Assembly (NCBI GenBank): GCA_963799395.1
Contig: CAWCWZ010000070.1
Span: 1 to 64,000 of the forward strand
From: Bog-752 sp963799395
GTDB lineage: Bacteria; Actinomycetota; Thermoleophilia; UBA2241
Direction of reading: 5' to 3'
DNA length: 64,000 nt
The notes beneath the pieces are model-generated. The model worked only from the letters and a program-made list of their open reading frames with translations, had not been told where the DNA came from and did no database searches. Positions 48,291 to 60,468 of this stretch are shown in pieces. Every line of letters starts with the position of its first letter. Positions within the stretch are counted from its first letter, which is position 1. Both the position numbers and the translations under genes were made by a program.

Positions 48291-48920
48291 ATGGTCACAG
48301 TCGAGCAACACGAGAGGGCTCTCTGCGAGCGCGCGGTCGAGCTCGGGGCGCGAGCGGCGCGGCCGCTGTCGGCGCGCCGGGTGGTGGTCGACCCGCGCGT
48401 CACCCTCAAGTGCCGGGTGCCGCTGTGCGCGGGCTATGGGCGCAACCTCATGTGTCCGCCGTTCGTGCCCACGGCGGCGGAGTTCGCCGACACGCTGCGC
48501 CGCTACGCACACGCCGTCGTCGTGCAGCAGGCCATCCCCCTGACGGCCTCCGACGTGCAGCAGCGCTACGACGGCCGGGGGATCGGCGAGCTGCAGGCAA
48601 GCCAGGCCTACCAGAACGCCCTGGCCGCGAGCCAGAACGGCTTCGCCGAGGTCATGGGCGCTCTCGAGCGCGAGGCGCTGTACCTCGGCTATCCGTTCGC
48701 CGCCGCCTTCGGCGGCGGCGAGTGCCGCCTCTGCGAAGCCTGTGTGGCGGCCGGCACGGGCCTCCCGACGACCGAGCCGTGCCGCAAGCCGTTCCGGGCC
48801 CGGCCGGCCATGGAGGCGGTGGGCATCGACGTGCTGGCCACGGCCGCCGCCGCCGGACTGCCGGTCCAGATGCCGGCCGCCGACGATCCGGTCTGGACCG
48901 GCCTGCTGCTCCTGGACTGA
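48291..48920 (+). CDS. DUF2284-like metal-binding protein
   Basis: The 209-residue protein has two cysteine groups: CRVPLCAGYGRNLMCPPFVP (about 42-61) and ECRLCEACVAAGTG...EPCRKPFRARPAMEAVGIDV (about 145-180), a pattern I associate with DUF2284 predicted metal-binding proteins. They may hold an Fe-S cluster; the function is not known. It is inserted between uvrB and uvrA with 55 and 16 bases on either side and probably shares their transcript. ATG 48291 follows GGGGAGAGG. Confidence 0.82.
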   Translation: MVTVEQHERALCERAVELGARAARPLSARRVVVDPRVTLKCRVPLCAGYGRNLMCPPFVPTAAEFADTLRRYAHAVVVQQAIPLTASDVQQRYDGRGIGELQASQAYQNALAASQNGFAEVMGALEREALYLGYPFAAAFGGGECRLCEACVAAGTGLPTTEPCRKPFRARPAMEAVGIDVLATAAAAGLPVQMPAADDPVWTGLLLLD

Positions 48921-48936
48921 CCACGAAAGGAACCGC

Positions 48937-51804
<2,868 letters not shown>

Positions 51805-51848
51805 CCGGTCGGCCGCTCGCCCGTGGCCGGAGTCGTCGTCGCCGCAAC

Positions 51849-51892
51849 GGCCGAAGGGCGGCGGGTGGATCCGTGCCCGCCGCCCTTCGGCC
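51849..51892. terminator. Bidirectional terminator between uvrA and the propeller/Ig-repeat gene
   Basis: A perfect 17-bp stem (GGCCGAAGGGCGGCGGG and its complement) surrounds a 10-base loop. It lies between two convergent stop codons (51804 and 51920). Confidence 0.9.
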
Positions 51893-51919
51893 GCTCGCGA
51901 ACGTCTCGCCGCCCCGCGG

Positions 51920-54900
51920 TCAGGGCGTCGCGATCACAACCTTGCAGGTGCGGTAGCCGGCCTCGCTGTTGCCGGCCTTGTCGACCGAGAAGTAGTTGAT
52001 CGTGTGGACGCCGTCGTTGCTGTGGTCGGCCGGGGCGGGGATCAGGACCGACGTGCCCTCGAGCCACTGGCCGCCGTCGACCTGGTACCAGGTCTGGTCG
52101 ACTCCCGAGAAGGTGTCGGTGGCGCTCAGATGGACGGTCACGCTGGTCGCCTGCGGGCCGCTCGGCGCGTCGTCGGTGGTCACCGGCCTCGTGGCGTCGA
52201 GCATCACCGTGCACTGGTGCTCGGCTTCGACCACTCCGGCCGCGTCGGTCGAGCGGTAGTAGACGGTATAGAGTCCGCTGCCGCCCCCGCGCTTCCAGCC
52301 GCTGAACTCGATCGCGTTGCCGGTCTGCCAATGCTGGTCGTCGGAGAGGCTGTACTGGGTGGTCGTGGTGGCCGTCGACTTGTCGGTCGCGGTGAGCTGC
52401 AGCGTGAAGGGCACCGTGTGCCACTCGCCGGCCGCGTTGTCGACGGTGACTGGCCCGTTGGTGTCGATCTTGACGACGCAGCCCTGCACGGCGCCGACGT
52501 TGCCGGCGTTGTCGGTCGAGCGGCAGTTCACGGTGTGGACGCCGTCGTTGCTGCCGTCGGCGGGCGCCGGGACGGTCACCGACGTGCCCGTCGTCCAGGG
52601 GCCGCCGTCGACGCTGTACTGGGTCGAGGCGACGCCGCTGCCGGCGTCGCTGCCCGTGAAGCTCACCGTGACGTCGCTGCTGTGCCAGTTCATGTCGGCG
52701 CCCGACTCGCTCGTCGTCGGCGCGGTCATATCGATCCCTACGACGCAGCTCTTGGGCGTTTCGACGTGGCCGACTTCGTCGGTCGAGCGGTACAGCACCG
52801 TGTGCTGACCGTCGTTCGAGCCGTCGCCGGGCGCCGGGATCGTGAGCGACGTGCCCGTGGTCCAGGTGGCGCCGTTGTCGGTGCTGTACTGGGTGGAGGC
52901 CACGCCGCTGCCGGCGTCGCTGCCGGAGAACGTGAGGGTCACAGGGCCGTTGCTCCAGGCGCTGTCCAGGCCGGAGACCGAGGTCGTCGGCGCCGCCGCG
53001 TCGATGTACACGGTGGCCGTCTTGGCGGTCTCCTGGTTGCCGGCCGCGTCGGTCGAACGGTAGAGGATGGTGTGGACGCCGTCGTTGGAACCGTCGGCCG
53101 GTGCCGGGATGGTCAGCGAGGTGCCGGTCGTCCAGGTCGTGCCGCCGTCGGTGCTGTACTGGGTCGTGACGGCGCCGGCGCCGCTGGCGGAGAACGTCAG
53201 CGTGACGGGACCATCGTGCCAGGCGCTGTCGGCGCCCGAAGCCGTCGTGACCGGCGCCTGCGTGCTGATGTTGACCGTACGCGTCTCGACCGGTTCCTGG
53301 TTGCCGACCACGTCGATCGAACGGTACTGGATGGTGTGGCTGCCGTCGTTGGCACCGTTGCTCGGCGCCGGGACAATGACCGAGGTGCCGGTCGTCCAGG
53401 TCGTGCCGCCGTCGGTGCTGTACTGGGTCGCGGCCACGCCGCTGCCGGCGTCGGTGGCTGTGAGCGTCACCGTCACCGGCGTGTTCGACCAGGCGCTGTC
53501 GCTGCCCGAGGCCGTCGTGGTCGGCGGCGTCGTGTCGATCTTCGCGGTGCAGCTATTGGCAGTCTCGACGTTGCCGGCGTTGTCGGTCGAACGGTACTGA
53601 ATGACGTGGCTGCCGTCGTTGGAACCATCGCTCGGCGCCGGGATGGTCAGCGAGGTGCCGGTCGTCCAGGTCGTGCCGCCGTCGGTGCTGTACTGGGTCG
53701 AGGCCACGCCGCTCGAGGCGTCGGTGGCTGTGAAGCTCACGGTCACCGGAGTCTTGTGCCAGGTGCCGTCAGCGCCCGTCTGGGTGGTCACCGGACTGGT
53801 CGCGTCGATCTTCACGGTGCAGCTCTTGGCGGTCTCGTGGTTGCCGGCCGCGTCGGTCGAGCAGTACTGGATGATGTGGACGCCGTCGTTGGCGCCGTTG
53901 CTCGGCGCCGCCACGACGACGGAGCTGCCGGTCGTCCAGGTCGTACCGCCGTCGGTGCTGTACTGGGTCGAACCGGCGCCGCTCATGGCATCGGTGAGCG
54001 TGAAGCTCACGGTCACCGCGCTGTTGTGCCAGTTGCCGTCGGCGCCGGACTGGGTCGTGACCGGCGGAGTCGTGTCGATGTGCACCGGCAGGGTGGCGGT
54101 CTGGCCGCCCACGCCGAGGGTGTCGACGGCGCGCACGTGGAAGTACCAGACACCGTCGGCCTTGCCGGTGAAAGAGGCGGTCAGGGCCGACGACGCCGAC
54201 CTGAAGTACTCGCTGCCCAGCAGGACGCTCACCGTGCCGTTGGTCTCGTTGGTGACCGCCAGGTCGCCGTAGCCGCTGCCGTTGAAGTCGCCCAGGGCCA
54301 CCCAGAAGGGGCCCGGGCCGGTGGCCAGATCGACCTTGCTCTGGAAGGTGCCGTTGCCGTTGCCGTAGAGGATGCTGACGGTGTTTGCGTTGTGGTTGGT
54401 GGTCACCAGATCGGGCACGCCGTCATGGTTGAGGTCGGCCACACCTAGGTCGTAAGGGCCCGCGCCGGTCGTGTAGTCGACGTGAGTCGCGAACGTGCCG
54501 GTACCTTTGTTGAGGAGGACGCTTGCCGTGCCCACGTAGTTCACCGTCGCGATGTCGGGCTTGCCGTCGCCGTTCAAGTCGGCGACCACGACCGTCTCGG
54601 GTTCGTTGCCGCAGGCGTAGTTGACCGTGCTCTGGAAGGTGCCGTCGCCGTTGCCCATCAGCACGCTGACGTCGTTGGTGGCGTAGTTGGCCGTGACGAT
54701 GTCGAGCTTGCCGTCGCCGTTCATGTCGCCTACGGCGATCGATGTCGGATGGGTGTCCGTGTCAAAGGTCGTGGGCGCGCCGAACGTACCGTTGCCATTG
54801 TTCAGCAGCACGCTGATGTCGTTGTTACCGGCGTTGGCCGTGATGATGTCGAGCCTGCCGTCGCCGTTGACGTCGCCCAGGCGCACGCACTCCGGCGCTG

Positions 54901-55529
54901 TGCCTGTCCCAGTCGAGTAGTTGACGGCCGACTGGAACGTGCCGTCGCCGTTGCCCATCAGGACGCTCACGGTGTTGGCGGTGTTGTTGCAGGTCACGAT
55001 GTCGATCTTGCCGTTGCCTGTGAGGTCGCCGATGTCCATCGACCAGGGATCTGTGCCGGTCGCGTAGTTGACGGCGGGCTTGAAGGTGCCGTCGCCGTTG
55101 CCCATCAGCACGCTCACGCTGTTCGACGCCGAGTTCTCGGCGATGACGTCGAGGATGCCGTTGCCGCTGAGGTCGGCGACCCGGTCTTCGGCCGGACCAG
55201 AACCGACGCTGTAGGGTACCTGGGCCGCGTAGGAGTTGGCGCTGGTGCCGCCCGCCGTGCCGGGGATCGTGGTGGGGTTCTGATCGAGCACGAACGAGTA
55301 GCCGGCGATCGGCGAGCTGCCCGCGGTGGCCGCGGTCCAGGTGAACGTGGGGTTGGACGACGGGTACCAGACCGACGGCAGAGGATGGGTCGGCGAGGCG
55401 AGGTTCGGCACCGTTCCGGGCGGCGTGGCCGCGGCGGCGACGCTCGACGCCCACGACGAGACAGGCCAGCCAGGGGAGCCCCGCCAGGAGAAGTGTCCTG
55501 TGACGCTTGAGGGTTCGAACCCAGGTCAT
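51920..55529 (-). CDS. Very large secreted protein: FG-GAP/VCBS beta-propeller plus Ig-like repeats (frame break near 55456)
   Basis: The corrected product has about 1202 residues. A signal peptide (MTWVRTLKRHRTLLLAGLPW then LACLV) leads, after one extra base near 55451-55460, to WASSVAAAATPPGTVPNLA. An Fn3/Ig-like entry segment is followed by seven FG-GAP blades with calcium-loop cores LSGNGILDV, LTGNGKIDI, VNGDGRLDI, MNGDGKLDI, LNGDGKPDI, LNHDGVPDL and FNGSGYGDL, enough for a closed seven-bladed propeller. About eight Ig-like modules of 80-87 residues follow (each with STDGGTTWTTGTS and YRSTDNAGN-type segments). There is no sortase or transmembrane anchor, so it is released or held non-covalently; surface adhesion is a guess. 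ATG 55529 follows GGAGG. It is the only minus-strand gene in the block from rpsA to tpiA. Confidence 0.9.
51930..54080 (-). repeat. Eight approximately 250-bp tandem repeats (Ig-like modules)
   Basis: The DNA for the Ig-like modules is a run of diverged repeats of about 246-261 bases. Modules three to six, counted from the N-terminal side, are the closest to each other, with stretches such as GGCACGACCTGGACGACCGG recurring almost unchanged. The last two modules are more diverged. Such repeats can recombine, so copy number may vary between strains and assemblies. Confidence 0.85.
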
Positions 55530-55599
55530 GCGAGCCTCCGCTTGCTGCGAGGGCGGCACCACCGGCCGCCCGTCTTGCTTCCCTTCAGTACCTGCTATC

Positions 55600-55680
55600 G
55601 GGTCGGTGAGGCTGAATCCCTATAGGACATCCGTTTAGTTACCTGATAGTACTGAGTAATCGATGAAGAATTCCTGGGCA
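55600..55680 (-). promoter_or_regulatory. A+T-rich promoter region of the propeller/Ig-repeat gene
   Basis: This is the least G+C-rich stretch in the window. On the minus strand it reads TTACTCAGTACTATCAGG, then TAACTAAACGGATGTCC and TATAGG. The two segments ACTATCAGGTAACT and CGATAGCAGGTACT (the second near 55586-55599) are similar and may be paired protein-binding sites. The exact -35 and -10 cannot be assigned. Confidence 0.5.
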
Positions 55681-55750
55681 AAAGGCAGGCGAGCGATCGT
55701 CGCCGCCGGAGGCCGGCGCCGCTTCGTGCGGCCGCCCTCGAGAAGCGTGC

Positions 55751-55756
55751 GATAAT
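55751..55756 (+). promoter_or_regulatory. Extended -10 box of uvrC
   Basis: TGCGATAAT (extended -10, hexamer at 55751-55756) lies 9 bases before the uvrC ATG at 55766, so transcription would begin at or next to the start codon. No LexA box is visible here. Confidence 0.6.
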
Positions 55757-55765
55757 CAGGAGCGC

Positions 55766-57652
55766 ATGAAGACGACCAACGGCCACGCAAGCGACGCCCT
55801 CGCGGCAGTGCACGAGACGGCCCGCCGGGCGCCGGCGGCGCCCGGCGTCTACCGCTGGCTCGACGCCGACGGCGACGTCCTCTACGTGGGCAAGGCCAAG
55901 GATCTGCGCAAGCGCCTGGCGTCGTACTTTCGGGGCGGGGCGGCCGCCCCCGGCGGCCGCACCGCCGAGATGGTTTCTCGCGCGCGCACGATCGAGTACG
56001 TCGTCACCGGCTCCGAGACCGAGGCGCTGCTCCTCGAGGACAACTTCATCAAGGAGGCGCGACCGCCGTTCAACCTGCGTCTGCGCGACGACAAGAGTTA
56101 CCCGTTCATCGAGATCACCCTGAGCGACGAGTGGCCCCGCGTGCGCTTCTTTCGCGGTCGCCACGCCCCGGGCAACCTCTACTTCGGACCGTACTCGAGC
56201 GCCCGCAAGGTCCGCGAGACGCTCGAGCTGATCGGCCGTATCTTCCCGTATCGCAAGTGCAAGGCCGACAAACCTGGCCGTCCCGGGGGGTCGCCCTGCC
56301 TGCAGTACTTCATCGACCGCTCACTCGGACCCTGCGACGATCGCGTGTCGCGCGACGAGTATCTCGAGGTGATCGATCAGGTCGTCGACTTCCTGCGCGG
56401 ACGGCTGGTCGATGTCGGACGCGCCATCGAGCAGGACATGCGCAGCGCCGCCGCGGCCCGCGAGTTCGAGAAGGCGGCCCTGCTGCGCGACCGGCTCGAG
56501 GCCGTGCGTCACGTCCAGGAACGCCAGGTCGTCGAACGCGAGGGGTCGGGCTCGTTCGACGTGCTCGGCCTCTGGCAGGGCGAGCCGGGCGGGAACGTGC
56601 AGGTGTTCCGGGTGCGCGAGGGCGCGCTGGTCGCTCGCGAGACCTTCTTCGTCGAGAACACGGCCGGGGGCGGGGCCCGCGAGGTCGTCGAGGAGTTCGC
56701 GCTCGGCTACTACGGCGACGGTGTCAACATCCCGCGCCAGGTGATCGTGCCGCTCGAGGGCGGCGCCGCGGAGCTCGCCGCCGTACTGTCGGCCCGTCGC
56801 GGAGCGCGAGTCGAGGTGCGCTGCGCCCAGCGCGGGGCCAAGCGCCGGCTGCTCGATATGGCCGAGCGCAACGCCGCCCAGGCGGCGAAGGAAGAGGAGG
56901 CGCGCCTGGCGCACACGCTCGAGGCGCGCCAGGCGGCGCTGGCGGGTCTGCGCGACGCCCTCGCGCTGAACGACCTGCCGCTGCGCATCGAGTGCTACGA
57001 CATCTCGAACCTCGGCGAACAGCACGCGGTCGGTTCGATGGTCGTCTTCGAGGACGGCCGTCCGCGCAAGGCGCACTACCGCAAGTTCGCCATCCGCACG
57101 GTCTCGGGTCAGGACGATTTCGCCATGATGCGCGAGGTCGTCGGGCGCCGGCTGCGGCGACTCGCCGGCGAAGGCGGCGAGGGTGTCGACGAAGGCTACG
57201 ACGAGAGCTTCGCGAGCCGGCCGGGCCTGATCGTCATCGACGGCGGCAAGGGGCAGCTTTCGGCGGCCCTCGAGGCGCTGCGCGCGAGCGCCGCCGAGAT
57301 CGCCGTGATCGGTCTCGCCAAGCAGCGCGAGGAGGTGTTCGTGCCGGGCCGCGCGACACCGCTGGCGCTCGCGCCCGACGATCCGGCCTCGCTTCTGCTG
57401 CAGCGCATACGCGACGAGGCGCACCGCTTTGCAGTAACCTTCCATCGGCAGCGGCGCGGTTCCGACCTGCGCCGGGCGTCGATCTTCGACGAGCTGCCGA
57501 AGGTGGGTCCGGTGCGGCGCCGGGCCATCCTCGAGCACTTCGGCAGCCCGGAGCGGTTCATCGCCGCTTCGCGCGACGAGATCGAGCGGGTGCCCGGGCT
57601 GCCGCGCCGGGTGGCGCGCGAGATCTACGGGCAGCTGCACAAGGCGGGCTAG
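55766..57652 (+). CDS. uvrC: UvrABC excinuclease subunit C
   Basis: The 628-residue nuclease has an N-terminal GIY-YIG domain (APGVYRWLDADGDVLYVGKA; 5' of which are 25 variable residues), a cysteine group (YRKCKADKPGRPGGSPC...LGPC) that may bind an Fe-S cluster, a UVR motif (AAREFEKAALLRDRLEAV), the RNase H-like 5' nuclease (IECYDISNLGEQHAVGSMVV; FVPGRATPLAL) and a C-terminal helix-hairpin-helix pair (LPKVGPVRRRAIL; VPGLPRRVAREI). It makes the two cuts around the lesion bound by UvrB. Confidence 0.97.
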   Translation: MKTTNGHASDALAAVHETARRAPAAPGVYRWLDADGDVLYVGKAKDLRKRLASYFRGGAAAPGGRTAEMVSRARTIEYVVTGSETEALLLEDNFIKEARPPFNLRLRDDKSYPFIEITLSDEWPRVRFFRGRHAPGNLYFGPYSSARKVRETLELIGRIFPYRKCKADKPGRPGGSPCLQYFIDRSLGPCDDRVSRDEYLEVIDQVVDFLRGRLVDVGRAIEQDMRSAAAAREFEKAALLRDRLEAVRHVQERQVVEREGSGSFDVLGLWQGEPGGNVQVFRVREGALVARETFFVENTAGGGAREVVEEFALGYYGDGVNIPRQVIVPLEGGAAELAAVLSARRGARVEVRCAQRGAKRRLLDMAERNAAQAAKEEEARLAHTLEARQAALAGLRDALALNDLPLRIECYDISNLGEQHAVGSMVVFEDGRPRKAHYRKFAIRTVSGQDDFAMMREVVGRRLRRLAGEGGEGVDEGYDESFASRPGLIVIDGGKGQLSAALEALRASAAEIAVIGLAKQREEVFVPGRATPLALAPDDPASLLLQRIRDEAHRFAVTFHRQRRGSDLRRASIFDELPKVGPVRRRAILEHFGSPERFIAASRDEIERVPGLPRRVAREIYGQLHKAG

Positions 57653-57733
57653 CGCCGGCGCGGGCTCGGAGCGGACAAGACGACGGCCGCGGCGCGGCGC
57701 GGCGCCAGGCTGTGACGACGAAGAGGTGACGCC

Positions 57734-58309
57734 ATGACGACGACGGCAGGCGCGGCGGGTGCGGCACGGCGCGAGGCGTTCTTCCGCACGCCCTACGGCA
57801 CCGGCCGGGTGCTGCTCCGCGGCGATCTGCCGGTCGCCCTCGACATCCCCGACCCGGCGCGCGAGGCCCCCGCGGGGGCGGCGCTCGGCGGGCGCTGGAG
57901 TGAGCTGCTCGAGCGCTACTTCGCCGGCGAGCGGGTCGTGTTCCCGCTCGACCTCGAGGCCTACATCGAGCAGCTCGGCTGCACCGCCTTCGAAGCCGAC
58001 GTGCTGCGCGCCCTGGCGCGTGTCCCCTACGGCCGCACGGTGAGCTATCGAGACCTCGCGCGCGACGCCGGCCATCCGACCGCCTGGCGGGCGGCCGGTT
58101 CGGTGATGGCCCGCAACGAGCTGCCGGTGATCCTGCCCTGCCATCGCGTGACCTGCAGCGACGGGCGGCTCGGCAACTACGGCGACGACCCGTCCTGGAA
58201 GCGCCGGCTGCTCGAGATCGAAGGAGCGGCGGCGGCCCTGCCCGCGGCCGGCCGCCGTGGCGGCCGCCGCGCGGCGTCGTCGCCGAGCCCGGTCGGGGAA
58301 CGGCCGTGA
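57734..58309 (+). CDS. ogt: Methylated-DNA-[protein]-cysteine S-methyltransferase
   Basis: The 191-residue protein ends in the alkyltransferase domain: FEADVLRALARVPYGRTVSY, the VMARNELPVILPCHRV active-site motif with the acceptor Cys and the NYGDDPSWKRRLLEIEG helix. It directly reverses O6-alkylguanine by moving the alkyl group onto its own cysteine. The N-terminal part is short and unlike Ada. A 20-residue basic tail follows. The stop overlaps the rapZ start as GTGA. Confidence 0.92.
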   Translation: MTTTAGAAGAARREAFFRTPYGTGRVLLRGDLPVALDIPDPAREAPAGAALGGRWSELLERYFAGERVVFPLDLEAYIEQLGCTAFEADVLRALARVPYGRTVSYRDLARDAGHPTAWRAAGSVMARNELPVILPCHRVTCSDGRLGNYGDDPSWKRRLLEIEGAAAALPAAGRRGGRRAASSPSPVGERP

Positions 58310-59178
58310 CCACCGCCACCATGCCCTTCGTCATCTTGTCCGGCCTGTCCGGGGCGGGCAAGACCCAGGCCATCGACGCCTTCGAAGACGCCGGCTACTT
58401 CTGCGTCGACAACCTGCCGCCGCAGCTCCTGTCGCCGCTCGTCGATCTGTTCCGCATAGAGGGCAGCAAGGTGCGCCGCGTCGCCGTCGTCTGCGACGTG
58501 CGGGGCGGCGAGTACTTCGCCGAGATCGAACGGGTCCTCGACGAGCTGGGTGCGGCCGGCGTCGACTACTCGCTCGTGTTCCTCGAGGCCTCCGACGACG
58601 TCCTCGTCGCGCGCTTCAAAGAGACCCGCCGCCGGCATCCGCTCGCCGTCCACGACAGCGTGCTCGACGGCATCAGACGCGAGCGCGAGCTGCTCGACGC
58701 GCTGCGCGAGCGGGCCAACCACATCATCGACACGAGCGGCATCACGATCCAGGAGCTGAAGCTCTGGTTGAACGAGGAGATCATCCACCGCGGCCAGCGG
58801 CAGAGCATCACCTTCAGCTTCGTCTCGTTCGGCTACAAGTACGGCGTGCCGATCGACGCCGACCTGCTGTTCGACGTGCGCTTCCTGCCGAACCCGTTCT
58901 ACGACCTCGATCTGCGGCCGCTCACCGGACTCGATCGCGAGGTGCGCGGCTACGTGCTCGACTCGGTCGACGGCGCCGAGTTCTTCGCCGCCCTGCTGCC
59001 GTTGCTCGACTATCTGTTCCCTCGGTATGTGGCCGAGGGCAAGGCCCACCTGACGATCGGCATCGGCTGCACGGGGGGACGTCACCGCTCGGTGACGATC
59101 GCGGCCTGGCTGGCCGACCACTACGCGGCCGAAGGGTTCCAGACGACGGTGCGTCATCGCGACATGAGCAAAGACTGA
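58306..59178 (+). CDS. rapZ: RapZ/YvcJ family nucleotide-binding protein
   Basis: The 290-residue protein has Walker A SGLSGAGKTQAI, EDAGYFCVDNLPPQLL, a Walker B-like VVCDVRGG and the C-terminal domain with VSFGYKYGVP, DLLFDVRFLPNPFY and IGCTGGRHRSVTIA. In Enterobacteria RapZ is an RNA-binding sensor of glucosamine-6-phosphate; in Gram-positives YvcJ is a UDP-sugar-linked P-loop protein. The GTG start overlaps the previous stop by 4 bases; ATG 58321 is an alternative start with fewer N-terminal residues. Confidence 0.94.
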   Translation: MTTATMPFVILSGLSGAGKTQAIDAFEDAGYFCVDNLPPQLLSPLVDLFRIEGSKVRRVAVVCDVRGGEYFAEIERVLDELGAAGVDYSLVFLEASDDVLVARFKETRRRHPLAVHDSVLDGIRRERELLDALRERANHIIDTSGITIQELKLWLNEEIIHRGQRQSITFSFVSFGYKYGVPIDADLLFDVRFLPNPFYDLDLRPLTGLDREVRGYVLDSVDGAEFFAALLPLLDYLFPRYVAEGKAHLTIGIGCTGGRHRSVTIAAWLADHYAAEGFQTTVRHRDMSKD

Positions 59179-59191
59179 CCCGGAGTCGGCC

Positions 59192-60464
59192 GTGAAACTG
59201 CGCCGGTCCCGCCTGACGCGACTGCAATGGCTCTATCCCGGCCTCGGCATGAAGCGCCGCGTGCTGGCTGTGTGCGCGGGTGGCGCGCTCGTCGGCCTGT
59301 CGGCGTGGCTCGTGGCGGGTATCCTCGTCTCGAGCGGCCGGCGCCACGACGTCGGCGGCACCTGGATCACGGGGCACGTGTGGCCGGCGGCGGCGCTCGC
59401 GGTCGCCGGCCTCGCCGCCGGCTTCGTCGTGCTGCTGCTGAGCGCGCGCAGCCTCTACCGGTACGCGCGGGTCGCCGACGAGCCGGGCGTGGTCGCGCTG
59501 CGCAGCGACGCCCGTCTCGCCCGCGGCCCGCGGATCGTGGCGATCGGCGGAGGCACCGGCCTGTCGGTGCTGCTGTCGGGCCTCAAGCAGCACTCGAGCA
59601 ACCTGACCGCCGTGGTCACGGTCGCCGACGACGGTGGCAGCTCGGGTCTGCTGCGCAGCGGCCTGGGCGTGCTGCCGCCCGGTGACATCCGCAGCTGCCT
59701 CGTGGCCCTGGCCGACGACGAATCGCTCATGAGCCGGCTGTTCCAGTACCGCTTCCCCGAGGAGGGCGGCCTGCAGGGGCACAGCTTCGGCAACCTGTTC
59801 GTGGCCGCCCTGGCCGAGGTGACGGGCGACTTCGAGCGCGCCGTGCAGGAATCGACGAGCGTGCTCAACGTGCGCGGCCGGGTGCTGCCGGCGACTCTGC
59901 AGAGCGTCACCCTCCACGCCGAGATGCGGGGCGGGGAGCGGGTGGCCGGCGAATCGTCGATCACGGCGAGCGAGCGCCTGCCGCTGCGCGTCTGGCTCGA
60001 GCCGGGCCGGCCGCGGGCGCTGCCCCAGGCCCTCGAGGCGATCTCCGCCGCCGATCTCGTGGTCCTCGGACCGGGCAGCGTGTACACCAGCATCGTGCCG
60101 AACCTGCTGATCCCCGAGGTGCGCGACGCGCTCAAGCGGACGCGGGCCGAAGTGGTCTACGTCTGCAACGTCATGACCCAGCCGGGCGAGACCGACGGTC
60201 TACTCGGCGGCCGACCATCTCGGCGTCCTCTGCCGTCACGGCGCCGCCGGCATGATCGACGACGTGCTGGTCAATGACACGCCGGTCTCGAAGGATCTCG
60301 CCGCGGCCTACCGGGCCGAGGGCGCGGCGCCCGTCGCGGTCGACGACGAGGCCCTCGCGGCGCAGGGGGTCCGCGTCGTCCACGCTCGCCTCGCCCGCGA
60401 AGGCGACTTCTTCCGCCACGACTCGGCAAAGCTGGCCGACGCCATCCTGCGCCTGGCGACGTGA
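59192..60464 (+). CDS. yvcK: YvcK/GlmR family protein with N-terminal membrane segments (frame break near 60198)
   Basis: The corrected product has about 423 residues. Two membrane segments (residues 21-46 and 64-90) precede the CofD-like UDP-sugar-binding domain, which starts IVAIGGGTGLSVLLSGLK and contains VVTVADDGGSSGLLR and LPPGDIRSCLVAL. Its end (ETDGYSAADHLGVLCRHG, IDDVLVND, HDSAKLADAIL) is reached only after removing one extra T at 60198. In Firmicutes and actinobacteria the protein directs carbon toward cell-wall precursors. The membrane anchor is found in only part of the family. Confidence 0.92.
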
Positions 60465-60468
60465 CCCC

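Noticed and set aside
51920..52100. Sortase or membrane anchor at the end of the propeller/Ig protein
   Set aside because: No LPxTG-like motif, hydrophobic segment or basic tail is present at the C terminus.
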